DNA of 64,000 nt from Penium margaritaceum (Eukaryota > Streptophyta > Zygnematophyceae > Desmidiales > Peniaceae), in NCBI GenBank assembly GCA_023375785.1, contig SZWC01001172.1, forward strand, positions 151,411-215,410. Reading direction: 5' to 3'. The position numbers were made by a program, and so were the translations under genes. Below, piece by piece: positions 10,891 to 24,589 of the stretch; the first letter of the stretch is position 1, and every line of letters starts with the position of its first letter. The notes beneath the pieces were generated by a model. The model saw only the letters and a program-made list of their open reading frames with translations. It was not told the origin of the DNA and did not search any database.

Positions 10891-11020
10891 TGGAGGAAAC
10901 ATGAATCTTAGTAGATTAACTAGAGCAATACAGTAGCACGGGTACATATAGGATCCTACTCCTATCTAACAAAGAAGGTTGCTACTAAGGTGGATAGTAG
11001 CTGAGGTGCAGCCGCAGACG

Positions 11021-11042
11021 AGCTGCTGCTGCTGCTGCTGCT
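11021..11042. repeat. CTG/CAG trinucleotide run
   Basis: About seven GCT/CTG units lie within the LTR-like remnant. They would read as poly-Ala, poly-Leu or poly-Gln/Ser depending on strand and frame. No gene context is visible. Confidence 0.85.
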
Positions 11043-11441
11043 GAGCAGGGGCAAGACACTGGTCTGTGCGCGGTGCCTGGTCCGTTGGGGAGTTCCCGCT
11101 CTGGTGTGACGGAGCCCGCGTTCCTGCTCGTTGTCGCGTTGTGGCTACCGAGCCGCTCAGTCGTTGGCGCCTCTGCCGGTCCGTTGGCATCCCTGCCGGT
11201 CATTTTTGTCGGTCGCTGGTTTGCTCCGGTGATTACGGGGCACCGATACCCGTTTGGCCTTTTCCGACCATTGCTTCCGAGAGTGGTTCGGCACCTTTCA
11301 GTGTGTCGGCTGTTGGAGGTGCACCGGACTGCTGAATATTGTTTCTTTCCTGGCTTCAGGGCTTGGGGTCCCACTGCAGTGGTAGTGCCGGCGGACCCGG
11401 GTGCCTGTTTGTCTTGTGGGTATTAGTGTTTTTCTCTGACA

Positions 11442-11982
11442 CCCCCCTTCAATACCACAAGACACAAGCTGCTTGCCAATGCCTCAGTGGATTTGTTGCT
11501 GTCGGTGTACCGAGGGAGAGACCTGTCAGTTTTGGCTGATGTTGTTGATCGAGGATAGTTCTCTGGAACTGAGTAGCATCTATTGGAGAGAAGTACTCTT
11601 ATGACCGGAGAACAACAGAGTTGGAGGCCACGTGGCTTGGTGGGGAGCAGGGACTGGTGATGCTTTTGCAGTGTCAGGGTTGCCGTCGAACTTGTGTCAT
11701 GGCGCAGATGGGGAGGAAGAAGAAGGTAGTCAAAAGGTGCTGAAGAGAGTGGGCTGATAGAGTTGGTGAGCAGAAAAGGGTCATGGCGGGTTGCTTTAAC
11801 TGTTGCGTACTGCTGGTTTTGTTGGGAGGCGATGCTGAGGAGGTCAGGAACTGCTGGTGGTGCTGGTGAAGACTGAGCTGCAGCTGGTGTGTTCGGTGAT
11901 GGTGTGCACTCCAGATGATGTGGTGAGCTCAAAACGGTTGGTGTGACCATGGCAGTCAGGAGGGAAGGTTGAGGTTTTCTAG
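11442..11982 (-). other. Probable 3' interior of the third retroelement, no clear domain
   Basis: The minus strand is open for most of this interval, but the translation is rich in Ser, Pro and Thr without a recognisable domain, and it ends at the purine tract next to the LTR-like segment. The right edge is an ambiguous base at 11983, after which the 190-bp satellite resumes about 40 bases further into the monomer than where it stopped at 2190. I would not call a gene here. Confidence 0.3.
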
Positions 11983-14900
11983 NATCATAACACGAGTCAG
12001 CCACGGTCAGAGTGCCCAATCAAAACGCACATCTAATATGCATGACCTTACAGGTATAAACAAGGTAAGAAACCGGTGGCTTGGCACGGCTATTGTGCGC
12101 AATGCCTTGACAAAGTTGGCATGTGCCACTGACCATGACCACAAAGATTACCAAGTACATTAAACGGCTATGAATCATAACACAAGTCAGCCACAGTCAG
12201 AGTGTCCAATCCTAGTGCTGATATAATGGGCAAGACCTTGCAGGTATAAACAAGGTAGAATCATGATGGATGGGTATGGCTATTGTGCGCAATGCCTTGA
12301 CAAAGTTGGCATGTGCCACTGACCATGACCACAAATGTATCCAAGTGACGTTTACGTCTATTCATCATAACACGAGTCAGCCACGGTCAGAGTGTCCAAT
12401 CACAGTGCAGATGTATTAAGCATGATATTGCAGGTACAAACAAGGCAAAACACCAGTGGCTTGGTGTGGCTATTTTGGCAATGCCTTGACAAAGTTGGCA
12501 TGTGCCACTGACCATGACCACAAATGTATGTAAGTGACTTTTACTTCTATTGATCATAACACGAGTCAGCCACGGTCAGAGTGTCCAATCCCCATGCACA
12601 TCTAATATGCATGACCTTGCAGATATAAACAAGGTAAGAAACCGGTGACTTGACACGGCTATTGTGCGCAATGCCTTGACAAAGCTGGCATGTGCCACTG
12701 ACCATGACCACAAAGTTTACCAAATACCTATATACGGCTATGAATCATAACACGAGTCAGCCACGGGCAGAGTGTCCTATCACAGTGCAGATATACTGGA
12801 CATGACCTTGCAGGTATAAAACACGGTAGAATGCTGGTGGCTCGGTGTGGCTATTGTGCGCAATGCCTTGACAAAGTTGGCATGTGCCACTGACCATGAC
12901 CACAAATGTATCCAAGTGACGTTTACGTCTATTCATCATAACACGAGTCAGCCACGGTCAGAGTGTCCAATCACAGTGCAGATGTATTAAGCATGATATT
13001 GCAGGTACAAACAAGGCAAAACACCAGTGGCTTGGTGTGGCTATTTTGGCAATGCCTTGACAAAGTTGGCATGTGCCACTGACCATGACCACATAGTTTA
13101 CCAAGTTACTTTAACTTATACGAATCAGAACACGAGTCAGCCACGGTCAGAGTGCCCAAGCACAGTGCACATGTAACATGCATGACATTGCAGGTATAAA
13201 CAAGGTAAAAAACCGGTGGCTTGGCACGGCTATTGTGCGCAATGCATTGACAAAATTGGCATGTGCCACTGACCATGACCACAAAGTTTACCAGGTGACT
13301 TTAACTTCTACGAATCGTAACACGAGTCAGCCACGGTCAGAGTGTACAATCACAAGGCACATCTAATATGCATTACCTTGCAGGTATAAACAAGCTTCAA
13401 AACTGGTGGCTTGGCCCGGCTATTGTGCGCAATGCCTTGACAAAGTTGGCATGTGCCACTGACCATGACCACAAATGTGACCAAGTGACTGTTACTTCTA
13501 TTGATCATAACATGAGTCAGCCACGGTCACAGTGTCCAATCACAGTGCAGATGTACTAGGCATGCTCTTGCAGGTACAAACANTGCATGACCTTGCAGGT
13601 ATAAACAAGGTAAAAAACCGGTGGCTTGGCACGGCTATTGTGCGCAATGCATTGACAAAATTGGCATGTGCCACTGACCATGACCACAAAGTCTACCAAG
13701 TACCTTAAACGGATATGAATCATAACACGAGTCAGCCACGGTCACAGTGTCCAATCACAGAGCAGATGTACTAGGCATGCTCTTGCAGGTACAAACAAGG
13801 TAGAATACTGGTGGCTTGGTGTGGCTATTGTGCGCAATGCCTGTACAAAGTTGGCATGTGCCACTGACCATGACGACAAAGTTTACCAAGTGACTTTGAC
13901 TTCTACGAATCATAACACGAGTCAGCCACGGTCAGAGTGCCCAATCAAAACGCACATCTAATATGCATGACCTTGCAGGTACAAAAAAGGTAAAAAACCG
14001 GTGGCTTGGCACGGCTATTGCGCGCAATGCCTTGACAAAGTAGGCATGTGCCACTGACCATGACCACAAAGTATACCAAGTACATTTAACGGCTATGAAT
14101 CATAACACAAGTCAGCCACAGTTAGAGTGTCCAGTCACAGTGGAGATATACTGGGCATGACCTTACAGGCATAAGAAAGGTAGAATACTGGTGGCTCGGT
14201 GTGGCTATTGTGCGAAATTCCTTGACGAAGTTGGCATGTGCCACTGACCGTGACCACAAATATATCCAAGTGACTTTTACTTCTATTGATCATAACACCA
14301 GTCAGCCACGGTCAGAGTGTCCAATCACAATACAGATCTGCTAGGTATGATCTTGCAGGTACAAACAAGGTAGAATACTGGTGGCTCGGTGTGGCTATTT
14401 TGCTCTATGCCTTGACAAAGTTGGCATGTGCCACTGACCATGACCACAACGTTTACTAAGTACCTTAAATGGCTATGAATCACAATACGAGTCAGCCACG
14501 GGCAGAGTGTCCAATCACAGTGCATATATACTGGGCATGACCTTCCAGGTATAAAACAGGGTAGAATACTGGTGGCTCGGTGTGGCTATTGTACACAATG
14601 CCTTGAAAAAGTTGGCATGTGCCACTGACCATGACCACAAATGTATCCAAGTGACTTTTACATATATTGATCATAACATGAGTCAGCCACGGTCAGAGTG
14701 TCCAATCACAGTGCAGATATACTGGGCATGATCTTACAGGTTCGAACAAGGTAGAATACTGGTGGCTCAGAATGGCTATTGTGCGCAGTGCCTTGACAAT
14801 GTTGGCATGTGCCACTGACCATGACCACAAAGTTTACCAAGTGATTTTAACTTCTACGAATCGTAACACGAGTCAACGACGGGCAGAGTGCCCAATAACA

Positions 14901-15039
14901 GTCCACATTTAATACACATGACCTGGCAGGTATAAACAAGGTAAAAAACCGGTGGCTTGGCCCGGCTATTGTGCGCAATGCCTTGACAAAGTTGGCATGT
15001 GCCACTGACCATGACCACAAAGTTTACCAAGTGACTTTA

Positions 15040-15115
15040 TTTTCTACAAATCGTAACAAGGTAAAATACCGGTGCCAAGGCTTTAGCGTCTACGAATCGT
15101 AACACAATTCAGCCA
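15040..15115. repeat. Scrambled satellite monomer
   Basis: After a normal TTTTCTACAAATCGTAAC stretch, the sequence jumps to CAAGGTAAAATACCGGTG and back to a TCTACGAATCGTAAC stretch within about 70 bp. The spacing of the array is therefore disturbed here. It looks like a small internal deletion plus duplication in a monomer. Confidence 0.6.
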
Positions 15116-16019
15116 CATTTAGAGTGCCCAATCACAGTGCACATCTAATATGCATGACCTTGCAGGTATAAACAAGGTAAAATAGCGGTGGCTTGGCACG
15201 GCTATTGTGCGCAATGCCTTGACAAAGTTGGCATGTGCCACTGACCATGACCACACTGTTTACCAAGTGCCTTAAACGGCTATGACTCATAACACGCGTC
15301 ACCCATGGTCAAAGTGTCCAATTACAGTGCAGATGTATTCGGCATGATCTTGCAGGTGCAAACAAGGTAGAATACGGGTGGCTCGGTGTGGCTATTGTGC
15401 GCAATGCCTTGACAAAGTTGGCATGTGCCACTGACCATGACCACAAATGTATCCAATTGTCTTTTACATCTTATAATCATAATACGAGTCAACCACGGTC
15501 ATAGTGTCCAATCACAATGCAGATGTACTAGGAATGATCTTGCAGGTGCAAACAAAATAGAATACTGGTGGCTCGGAATGGCTATTGTGCGCAATGCGTT
15601 GACAATGTTGGCATGTGCCACTGACCATGACCACAAAGTTTACCAAGTGACTTTCACTTATATGAATCGTAACACGAGTCAACCACGGTCAGAGTGCCAG
15701 ATCACAGTGCACATCTAATATGCATGACCTTGCAGGTATAAAAAAGGAAAAAAAGTGGTGGCTTGGCACGCCTATTGTGCGCAATGCCTTGACCAAGCTG
15801 GCATGTGCCACTGACCATGACCACAAAGTATACCAAGTGACTTTATTTTCTACAAATCGTAACATGTGTCAGCTACTGTCAGAGTGCCGAATCACAGTTC
15901 AGATGTACTAGGCATGACCTTACAGGAATAAACAAGGTAAAAAACCGGTGGCTTGGCACGACTATTGTGCGCAATGCCTTGACAAAGTTGGCATGTGCCA
16001 CTGACCATGACCACAAAGT

Positions 16020-16294
16020 NNNNNNNNNNNNNNNNNNNNNNNNNNNNNNNNNNNNNNNNNNNNNNNNNNNNNNNNNNNNNNNNNNNNNNNNNNNNNNNNN
16101 NNNNNNNNNNNNNNNNNNNNNNNNNNNNNNNNNNNNNNNNNNNNNNNNNNNNNNNNNNNNNNNNNNNNNNNNNNNNNNNNNNNNNNNNNNNNNNNNNNNN
16201 NNNNNNNNNNNNNNNNNNNNNNNNNNNNNNNNNNNNNNNNNNNNNNNNNNNNNNNNNNNNNNNNNNNNNNNNNNNNNNNNNNNNNNNNNNNNNN
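16020..16294. other. Assembly gap (275 N) in the satellite
   Basis: An N run with the same monomer type on both sides. The true length and copy number are unknown. Confidence 0.99.
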
Positions 16295-19200
16295 CTATTG
16301 TGCGCAATGCCTTGACAAAGTTGGCATGTGCCACTGACCATGACCACAAAGTTTACCAAGTGACTTTAACTTCTACGAATGGTAACACGAGTCAGCCACA
16401 TTCAGAGTGCCCAAGCATAGTGCACATCTAATATGCATGACCTTGCAAGTATAAAGAACGTAGGAAACTGGTGGCTTGGCACGGCTATTGTGCGCAATGT
16501 CTTGACAAAGTTGGCATGTGCCACTGACCATGACCACACTGTTTACCAAGTACCTTAAACCGCTACGTATCATAACACGCGTCACCCACGGTCAGAGTAT
16601 CCAATCACTGTGCAGATGTACTAGGCATGATCTTGAAGGTACAAACAAGGTAGAATACTGGTGGCTCGGTGTGGCTATGATGCGGAATGCCTTGACAAAG
16701 TTGGCATGTGCCACTGACCATGACCACAAAGTATACCAAATGACTTCATTTTCTACAAATCGTAACACGTGTTAGCTACAGTCAGAGTGCCCAATCACAG
16801 TTCAGATGTTCTAGGCATGACCTTACAGGAATAAACAAGGTAAAAAACCGGTGGCTTGGTACGACTATTGTGCGCAATGCCTGGACGAAGTTGGCATGTG
16901 CCACTGACCATGACCATTAAGTCTACCAAGTACCTTAAACGGCTATGAATCCTAACACGAGTCAGCCACGGTCAGAGTGTCCAATCACAGTGCACATGTA
17001 CTAGGCATGATCTTACTGGTACAAACAAGGTAGAATACTGGTGGCTCGGTGTGGCTATTGTGCGCAATGCCTTGACAAAGTTGGCATGTGCCACTGACCA
17101 TGAGCACAAATGTATCCAAGAGACTTTTACTTCTATTGATCATAACACGAGTCAGCCACGGTAAGAGTGACCAATCACAGTGCAGATGTACTAGGCATGA
17201 TCTTGCAGGTACAAACAAGGTAGAATGCTGTTGTCTCCGTTTGGCTATTTTGTGCAATTACTTGACAACGTTGGCATGTGCCACTGACCATGACCTTAAA
17301 GTTTACCAAGTGACCTTAACCTCTACGAATCGTAACACAAGTCAACCATGGTCAAAGTGCCCAATCACAGTGCACACCTAATATGCATGACCTTACAGGT
17401 ATACACAATGTAAAAAACCGGTGGCTTGGCACGGCTATTGTGCACAATGTCTTGACAGAGTTGGCATGTGCCACTGACCATGACCACAAAGTTTACCAAG
17501 TGACTTTAACTTCTACGAATTGTAACACGAGTCAGCCACATTCAGAGTGCCCAATCATAGTGCACATCTAATATGCATGACCTTGCAGGTATAAACAAGG
17601 TCAAAAACTGGTGGCTTGGCACGGCTATTGTGCGCAATGTCTCGACAAAGCTGGCATGTGCCACTGACTATGACCACACTGTTTACCAAGTACCTTAAAC
17701 GGCTACGAATCATAACACGCGTCACCCACGGTCAGAGTGTCCAATCACTGTGCAGATGTACTAGGCATGATCTTGAAGGTGCAAACAAGGTAGAATACTG
17801 GTGGCTCGGTGTGGCTATTATGCATAATGCCTTGACAAAGTCGGCATGTGCCACTAACCATGATCACAAAGGTTACCGAGTGACTTTAACTTCAACGAAT
17901 CGTAACACGAGTCAGCCACAATAAGAGTGCCCAAACATAGTACACATCTAATATGCATGACCTTGCAGGTATAAAAAAGGCAAAAAACCGGTGGCTTGGC
18001 ACGGCTATTGTGCGCAATGCCTTGGCAAAGTTGGCATGTGCCACTGTCCATTACCACACTGTTTACCAAGTACCTTAAACGGTACGAATCATAACACGCG
18101 TCACCCATGGTCTGAGTGTCCGATCACAGTGCAGATGTATTAGGCATGATGTTGCAGGGACAAACAAGGTAGAATACTGGTGTCTCGGTTTGGCTATTGT
18201 GCGCAATTACTTGACAAAGTTGGCATGTGCCACTGACAATGACCACAAAGTTTACCAAGTGACTTTGACTTCTACGAATCGTAACTCGAGTCAGCCACGG
18301 TCAGAGTGCCCAATCACAGTGCACATCTAATATGCATGACCTTACAGGTGTCCACAAGGTAAAAACCGGTAGCTTGGCACGGCTATTGTGCGCAATGCCT
18401 TGACAAAGTTGACATGTGCCACTGACCATGACCACAACGTTTACCAAGTGACTTTAACTTCTACGAATCGTAACATGAGTCAGCCACATTCAGAGTGCCC
18501 AATCACAGTGCACATCTAATTTGCATGACCTTGCAGGTATAAACAAGGTAATATACCGGTGGCTTGGCACGGCTATTGTGCGCAATGCCTTGACAAAGTT
18601 GGCATGTGCCACTGACCATGACCACACTGTTTACCAAGTGCCTTAAACGGCTATGAATCATAAAACGCGTCACCCACGGTCAGAGTGTCCAATCACAGTG
18701 CAGATGAACTAGGCATGATCTTGCAGGTGCAAAAAAGGTAGAATACGTGTGGCTCGGTGTGACTATTGTGCGCAATGCCTTGACAAAGTTGGCATGTGCC
18801 ACTGAACATGACCACAAATGTATCCAAGTGACTTTTACATGTATTGATCATAACACGAGTCAGCCACGGTCAGAGTGTCCAATCACAGTGCAGATGCACT
18901 AGGCAGGATCTTACAGTTTCAAACAAGGTAGAATACTAGTGGCTCGGAATGGCGATTGTGCGCAATGCCTTGACAATGTTGGCATGTGCCACTGACCATG
19001 ACCACAAAGTTTACCAAGTGACTTTAACTTCTACGAATTGTAACACGAGTCAACCACGGTCAGAGTGCCCAATCACAGTGCACATCTAATATGCATGACC
19101 TTGCAGGTATAAACAAGGCCAAAACGTGGTAGCTTGGCATGCCTATTGTGCGCAATGCATTGACAAAGTTGGCATGTGCCACTGACCATGACCACAAAGT

Positions 19201-22200
19201 CTACCAAGTGACTTTATCTTCCACAAATCGTAACACGAGTCAGCTTCAGTCAGGGTGCCCAATCACGGTTTACATGTACTTGGCATGACCTTGTATTAAT
19301 GAACAATATAAGGAACCGGTGGCTTGGCACGACGATTGTGCGCAATGCCTTGACAAAGTCGGCATGTGCCACTGACCATGACCACAAAGTTTACCAAGTA
19401 CCTTAAACGGCTATGACTCATAGCACGAGTCAGCCACGGTCAGAGTGTCCAATCACAGTGCAGATGTACTAGGCATGATCTTGCAGGTATAAACAAGGTA
19501 GAATAGTGGTGGCTCGGTGTGGCTATTGTGCGCAATGCCTTGACAAAGTTGGCATGTGCCACTGACCATGACTACAAATGTATCCAAGTGACTTTTACTT
19601 CTATTGATCATAACACGAGTCAGCTATGGTCAGAGTGTCCAATCACAGTGCATATGTACTAGGCATGATCTTTCAGGTACAAACAAGGTAGAATACTGGT
19701 GTCTCGGTGTGGCTGTTTTGTGCAATGACTTGACAAAGTTGGCATGTGCCACTGACCATGACCACAATGTTTACCAAGTGACCTTAACGTCTACGAATCG
19801 TAACACAAGTAAACCATGGTCAAAGTGCCCAATCACAGTGCACATCTAATATGCATGACCTTACAGGTATACACAAAGTAAAAAACCGGTGACTTGGCAC
19901 GGCTGTTGTGCGCAATACCTTGACAAAGTTGGCATGTGCCACTGACCATGACCACAAAGTTTACCAAGTGACTTGAACTTCTAGGAATCGTTACACGAGT
20001 CAGCCACATTCAGAGTGCCCAATCACAGTGCACATCTAATATGCATGACCTTGCAGGTATAAAGAAGGTACAAAACCGTTGGCTTGGCACGGCTATTGTG
20101 CGCAATGCATTGACAAAGTTGGCATGTACCAATGACCATGACCACACTGTTTACCAAGTACCTTAAACGGCCATGAATCATAACACGCGTCACCCACGGT
20201 CAGAGTTTCCAATCACAGTGCAGATGTACTAGGCATGATCTTGAAGGTACAAAAAAGGTGGAATACTGGTGGCTCGGTGTGGCTATTGTGCGCAATGCCT
20301 TGACAACGTTGGCATGTGCCACTGACCATGACCACAAAGTTTACCAAGTCCATTAAACGGCTATGAAAAATAACACGAGTCAGCCACGGTCAGAGTGTCC
20401 AATCACAGTGCAGATATACTGGGCATGACCTTACAGGTATAAACAAGGTAGAATACTGGTGGTTCGGTGTGGCTATTGTGCGCAATGCCTTGACAAATTG
20501 GCATGTGCCACTGACCATGACCACAAAGTTTACCATGTGACTCTAACTTCTACAAATCGTAACACAAGTCAGCCACTGTCAGAGTGCCCAATCACAGTGC
20601 ACATCTAATATGCATGACCTTACAGGTATACACAAAGAAAAAAACCGGTGGCTTGGCACGGCTATTGTGCACAATGCCTTGACAAAGTTGGCATGTGCCA
20701 CTGACCATGACCACAAAGTTTACCAAGTGACTTTAACTTCTACGAATCGTAACACGAGCCAGCCATATTCAGAGTGCCCAATCACAGTGCACATTTAATA
20801 TGCATGACCTTGCAGGTATAATGAAGGTAAAACACTGGTGGCTTGGCACGGCTATTGTGCAGAATACCTTGACAAAGTTGGCATGCGCCACTGACCATGA
20901 CCACACTGTTTACCAAGTACCTTAAACGGCTATGAATCATAACACGAGTCAGCCATGGTTCGAGTGTCCAATCACAGTGCAGATGTACTAAGCATGATCT
21001 TGCAGGTGCCAAAAAGGTATAATACTGGTGGTTTGGTGTCGGTATTGTGCGCAATGCCTTGACAAAGTTGGCATGTGCCACTGACCATGACCACAAAGTT
21101 TACCAATTACCTTGAACGGCTATGAATCATAAGAAGAGTCAGCCACGGTCAGAGTGTCCAATGACAGTGCAGATGTACTACGCATGATCTTGCATGTACA
21201 AACAAGGTAGAATACTGGTGGCTCGGTGTGGCTATTGTGAGTAATGCCCTGACAAAGTTGGCATGTTCCACTGACCACGACCACAAATGTATCCAAGTGA
21301 CTTTTACTTCTATTGATCATAACATGAGTCAGCCACCTTCAGAGTGTCCAATCACAGTGCAGATGTACTAGGCATGATCTTGCAGATACAAACAAGGTAG
21401 AATACTGGTGTCTCGGTATGGCTATTGTGCGCAATGACCTGACAAAGTTGGCATGTGCCACTGACCATGACCACAAAGTTTACCAATTGACTTTAACTTC
21501 TTCGAATCGTAACACGATTCAGCCACAATCAGAGTGCCCAATCACAGTACAAATCTAATATGCATGACCATGCAGGCATAAAGAAGGTAAAAAACTGGTG
21601 GCTTGGCACGGCTATTGTGCGCAATGCCTTGACAAAGTTGGCATGTGTCACTGACCATGACCACACTGTTTACCAAGTACCTTAAATGGCTACGAATCAT
21701 AACACGCGTCACCCACGGTCATAGTGTCCAACCATAGTGCAGATGTACCAGGCATGATCTTAAAGGTGCAAACAATGTATAATACTGGTTGCTTGGTGTG
21801 GCTATTGTGCGCAATGCCTTAACAAATTGGCATGTGCCACTGACCATGACCACGAAGTTTACCAAGTGACTTTAACTTAACGAATCGTAACACAAGTCAG
21901 CCACGGTCAGAGTTCCCAATCACAGTGTACATCTAATATGCATGACCTTGCAGGTATACACAAGGTAAAAAACCAGTGGCTTGGCACGGCTATAATGCGC
22001 AATGCCTTGACAAAGTTGGCATGTGCCACTGACCATGACCACAACGTTTACCAAGTGACTTTAACTTCTACAAATTGTAACACGAGTCAGCCACATTCGG
22101 AGTACCCAATCACAAGGCACATGTAATATGCATGACTTTGCACGTACAAAGAAGGTAAAAAACCGGTGGCTTGGCACGGCTATTGTGCGCAATGCCTTGA

Positions 22201-24589
22201 CAAAGTTGGCATGTGCCACTGACCATGACAACAAAGTTTACCAAGTACATTAAACGGCTACGAATTATAACACGAGTCAGCCATGGTCAGAGTGTCCAAT
22301 CACAGTGCAGAGATACTGGACATGACCTTACAGGGATAAACAAGGTAGAATACTGGTGGCTCGGTGTGGCTATTGTGGGCAATGCCTTGACAAAGTTGGC
22401 ATGTGCCACTGACCATGACCACATCTGTATCCAAGTGACGTTTACGTCTATTGATCATAACACGAGTCAGCCACGGTCAGAGTGTCCAATCACAGTGCAG
22501 ATGTACTATGCATGATCTTGCAGATGCAAACAAGGTAAAACACCTGAGGCTTGGTGTGGCTATTGTGCGCAATGCCTTGACAAAGTTGGCATGTGCCACT
22601 TACCACGACCACAAAGTTTACCAAGTGACTTTAACTTCTACGAATCGTAACACAAGTCAGCCATGGTCAGAGTGCCCAATCACAGTACACATCTAACATG
22701 CATGACCGTGCAGCTATAAACAAGGTAAAAAACCGGTGGCTTGGCACGGGTATTGTGCGCAATGCCTTGACAAAGTTGGCACGTGCCAATTTTCATGACC
22801 ACAATGTTTACCAAGTGACTTTAACTTCTATGAATCGAAACACGGGTCAGCCACATTCAAAGTGCCTAATCACATTGAACATCTAATATGCATTACCTTT
22901 CAGGTATAAACAAGGTAAAAGACTGGTGGCTTGGTAGGACTATTGTGCGCAATGCCTCAACAAAGTTGGCATGTGCCACTGACCATGATCACAAAGCTTA
23001 CCAAGTACCTTAAACGGCTATGAATCATAACACGAGTCAGCCACGTTCAGAGTGTCTAATCTCAGTACAGATATACTGGGTATGACCTAACAGGTATAAA
23101 CAAGGTAGAATACCGGTGGCTCGGTATGGCTATTGTGTGCAATGCCTTGACAAAGTTGGCATGTGCCACTGACCATGACCACAAGTGTATCCAAGTAACT
23201 TTTACTTTTATTGATCATAACATGAGTCAGCCACGGTTAGAGTGTCCAATCACAGTGCAGATGTACTAAGCATGATCTTACAGGTGCAAACAAGATGGAA
23301 TACTGGTTGCTCGGTGTGGCTGGTGTGCGCAATGCCTTGACAAAGTTGGCATGTGCCACTGACCATGACCAGAAGGTTTACCACGTGAATTTAACTTCTA
23401 CGAATCGTAACACGAGTCAGCCACGGTCAGAGTGCCCAATCACAGTGCACATCTAATATGCATAACATGGCAGGTATAAACTAGTTAAAAAACCAGTGGC
23501 TTGGCACGGCTGTTGTGCGCAATGCCTTGACAAAGTTGGCATGTGCCACTGACAATGACCACAAAGTTTACCAAGTACCTTAAACGGCTATGAGTCATAA
23601 GATGCGTCAGGCACGGTCAGAGTGTTCAATCACATTGCAGATATACTGGGCATGATCTTGCACGTGTAAGCTATAATACAGGTGGCTCGGTGTGGCTATT
23701 GTACGCAATGGCTTGACAAAGTTGGCATGTGCCACTGACCACGACGACAAATGTATGGAAGTGAGTTTTACTTCTATTCATCACAACACGAGTCAGCCAC
23801 GGTCAGAGTGCCCAATCACAGTGCAGATGCACTAGGCAGGATCTTGTAGGTGCAAACAAGGTAGAATACTGGTGGCTCGGTGTGGCTATTGTGCGCAATG
23901 CCTTGACAAGGTTGGCATGTGCCACTGACCACGAGCACAAAGTTTACACAGTGACTTTAACTTCTACGAATTGTAACACGAGTCAGCCAAAGTCAGAGGG
24001 CCCAATCACAGTTCAGATGTACTAGGCATGACCTTACAGGTATAAACAAGGTAAAAATCCGGTGGCTTGACACAGCTTTTGTGCGCAATGCCTTGACCAA
24101 GTTGGCATGTACCACTTACCATGACCACAAAGTTTACCAAGTAACTTAAACGGCTATGAATCATAACAGGAGTCTGCCACGGGCAGAGTGTCCATTCACA
24201 GTGAAGATATACTGGGCATGACCTTGCAGGTATGAACAAGGTAGAATACTGGTGCCTCGGTGTGGCTATTGTGCGCAATGCATTGGCAAAGTTTGCATGT
24301 GCCACTGACCATGACCATAAATGTATCCAAGTGACTTTTACATCTATTGATCATAACACAAGTCAGCCACAGTCAGAGTGTCCAATCACATTGCAGATGT
24401 ACTAGGCATTATCTTGAAATTTCAAACAAGGTAGAACACCGGTGGCTCGGAATGGCTATTGTGCGCAATGTATTGACAAAGTTGGCATGTGCCACTGAAC
24501 ATGACCACAACGTTTACCAAGTGACTTTAACTTCTACGAATCGTAACACGAGTCAGCCACATTCAGAGTGCTCAATCACAGGCACATCT

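Larger units (their letters stand above)
10328..11441 (-). repeat. Probable LTR remnant of a third retroelement
   Basis: On the minus strand a purine run TTGAAGGGGGG at 11442-11452 leads straight into TGTCAGAGAAAAACAC, the layout of a polypurine tract and LTR start. Within the segment, the minus strand near 10940-10970 reads GGATCCTATATGTACCCG, which resembles a promoter box, followed by sequence typical of an LTR tail. The left boundary is uncertain: TG...CA ends could be placed near 10328 or 10399. It contains a minisatellite and a CTG run. No LTR partner is in the window, so the call is tentative. Confidence 0.35.

Noticed and set aside
11423-12019. Minus-strand open frame of about 200 residues across the satellite border
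   Set aside because: It crosses an ambiguous base and runs into satellite sequence. The translation is Ser/Pro/Thr-rich without a domain, and its end coincides with a purine tract beside an LTR-like segment.
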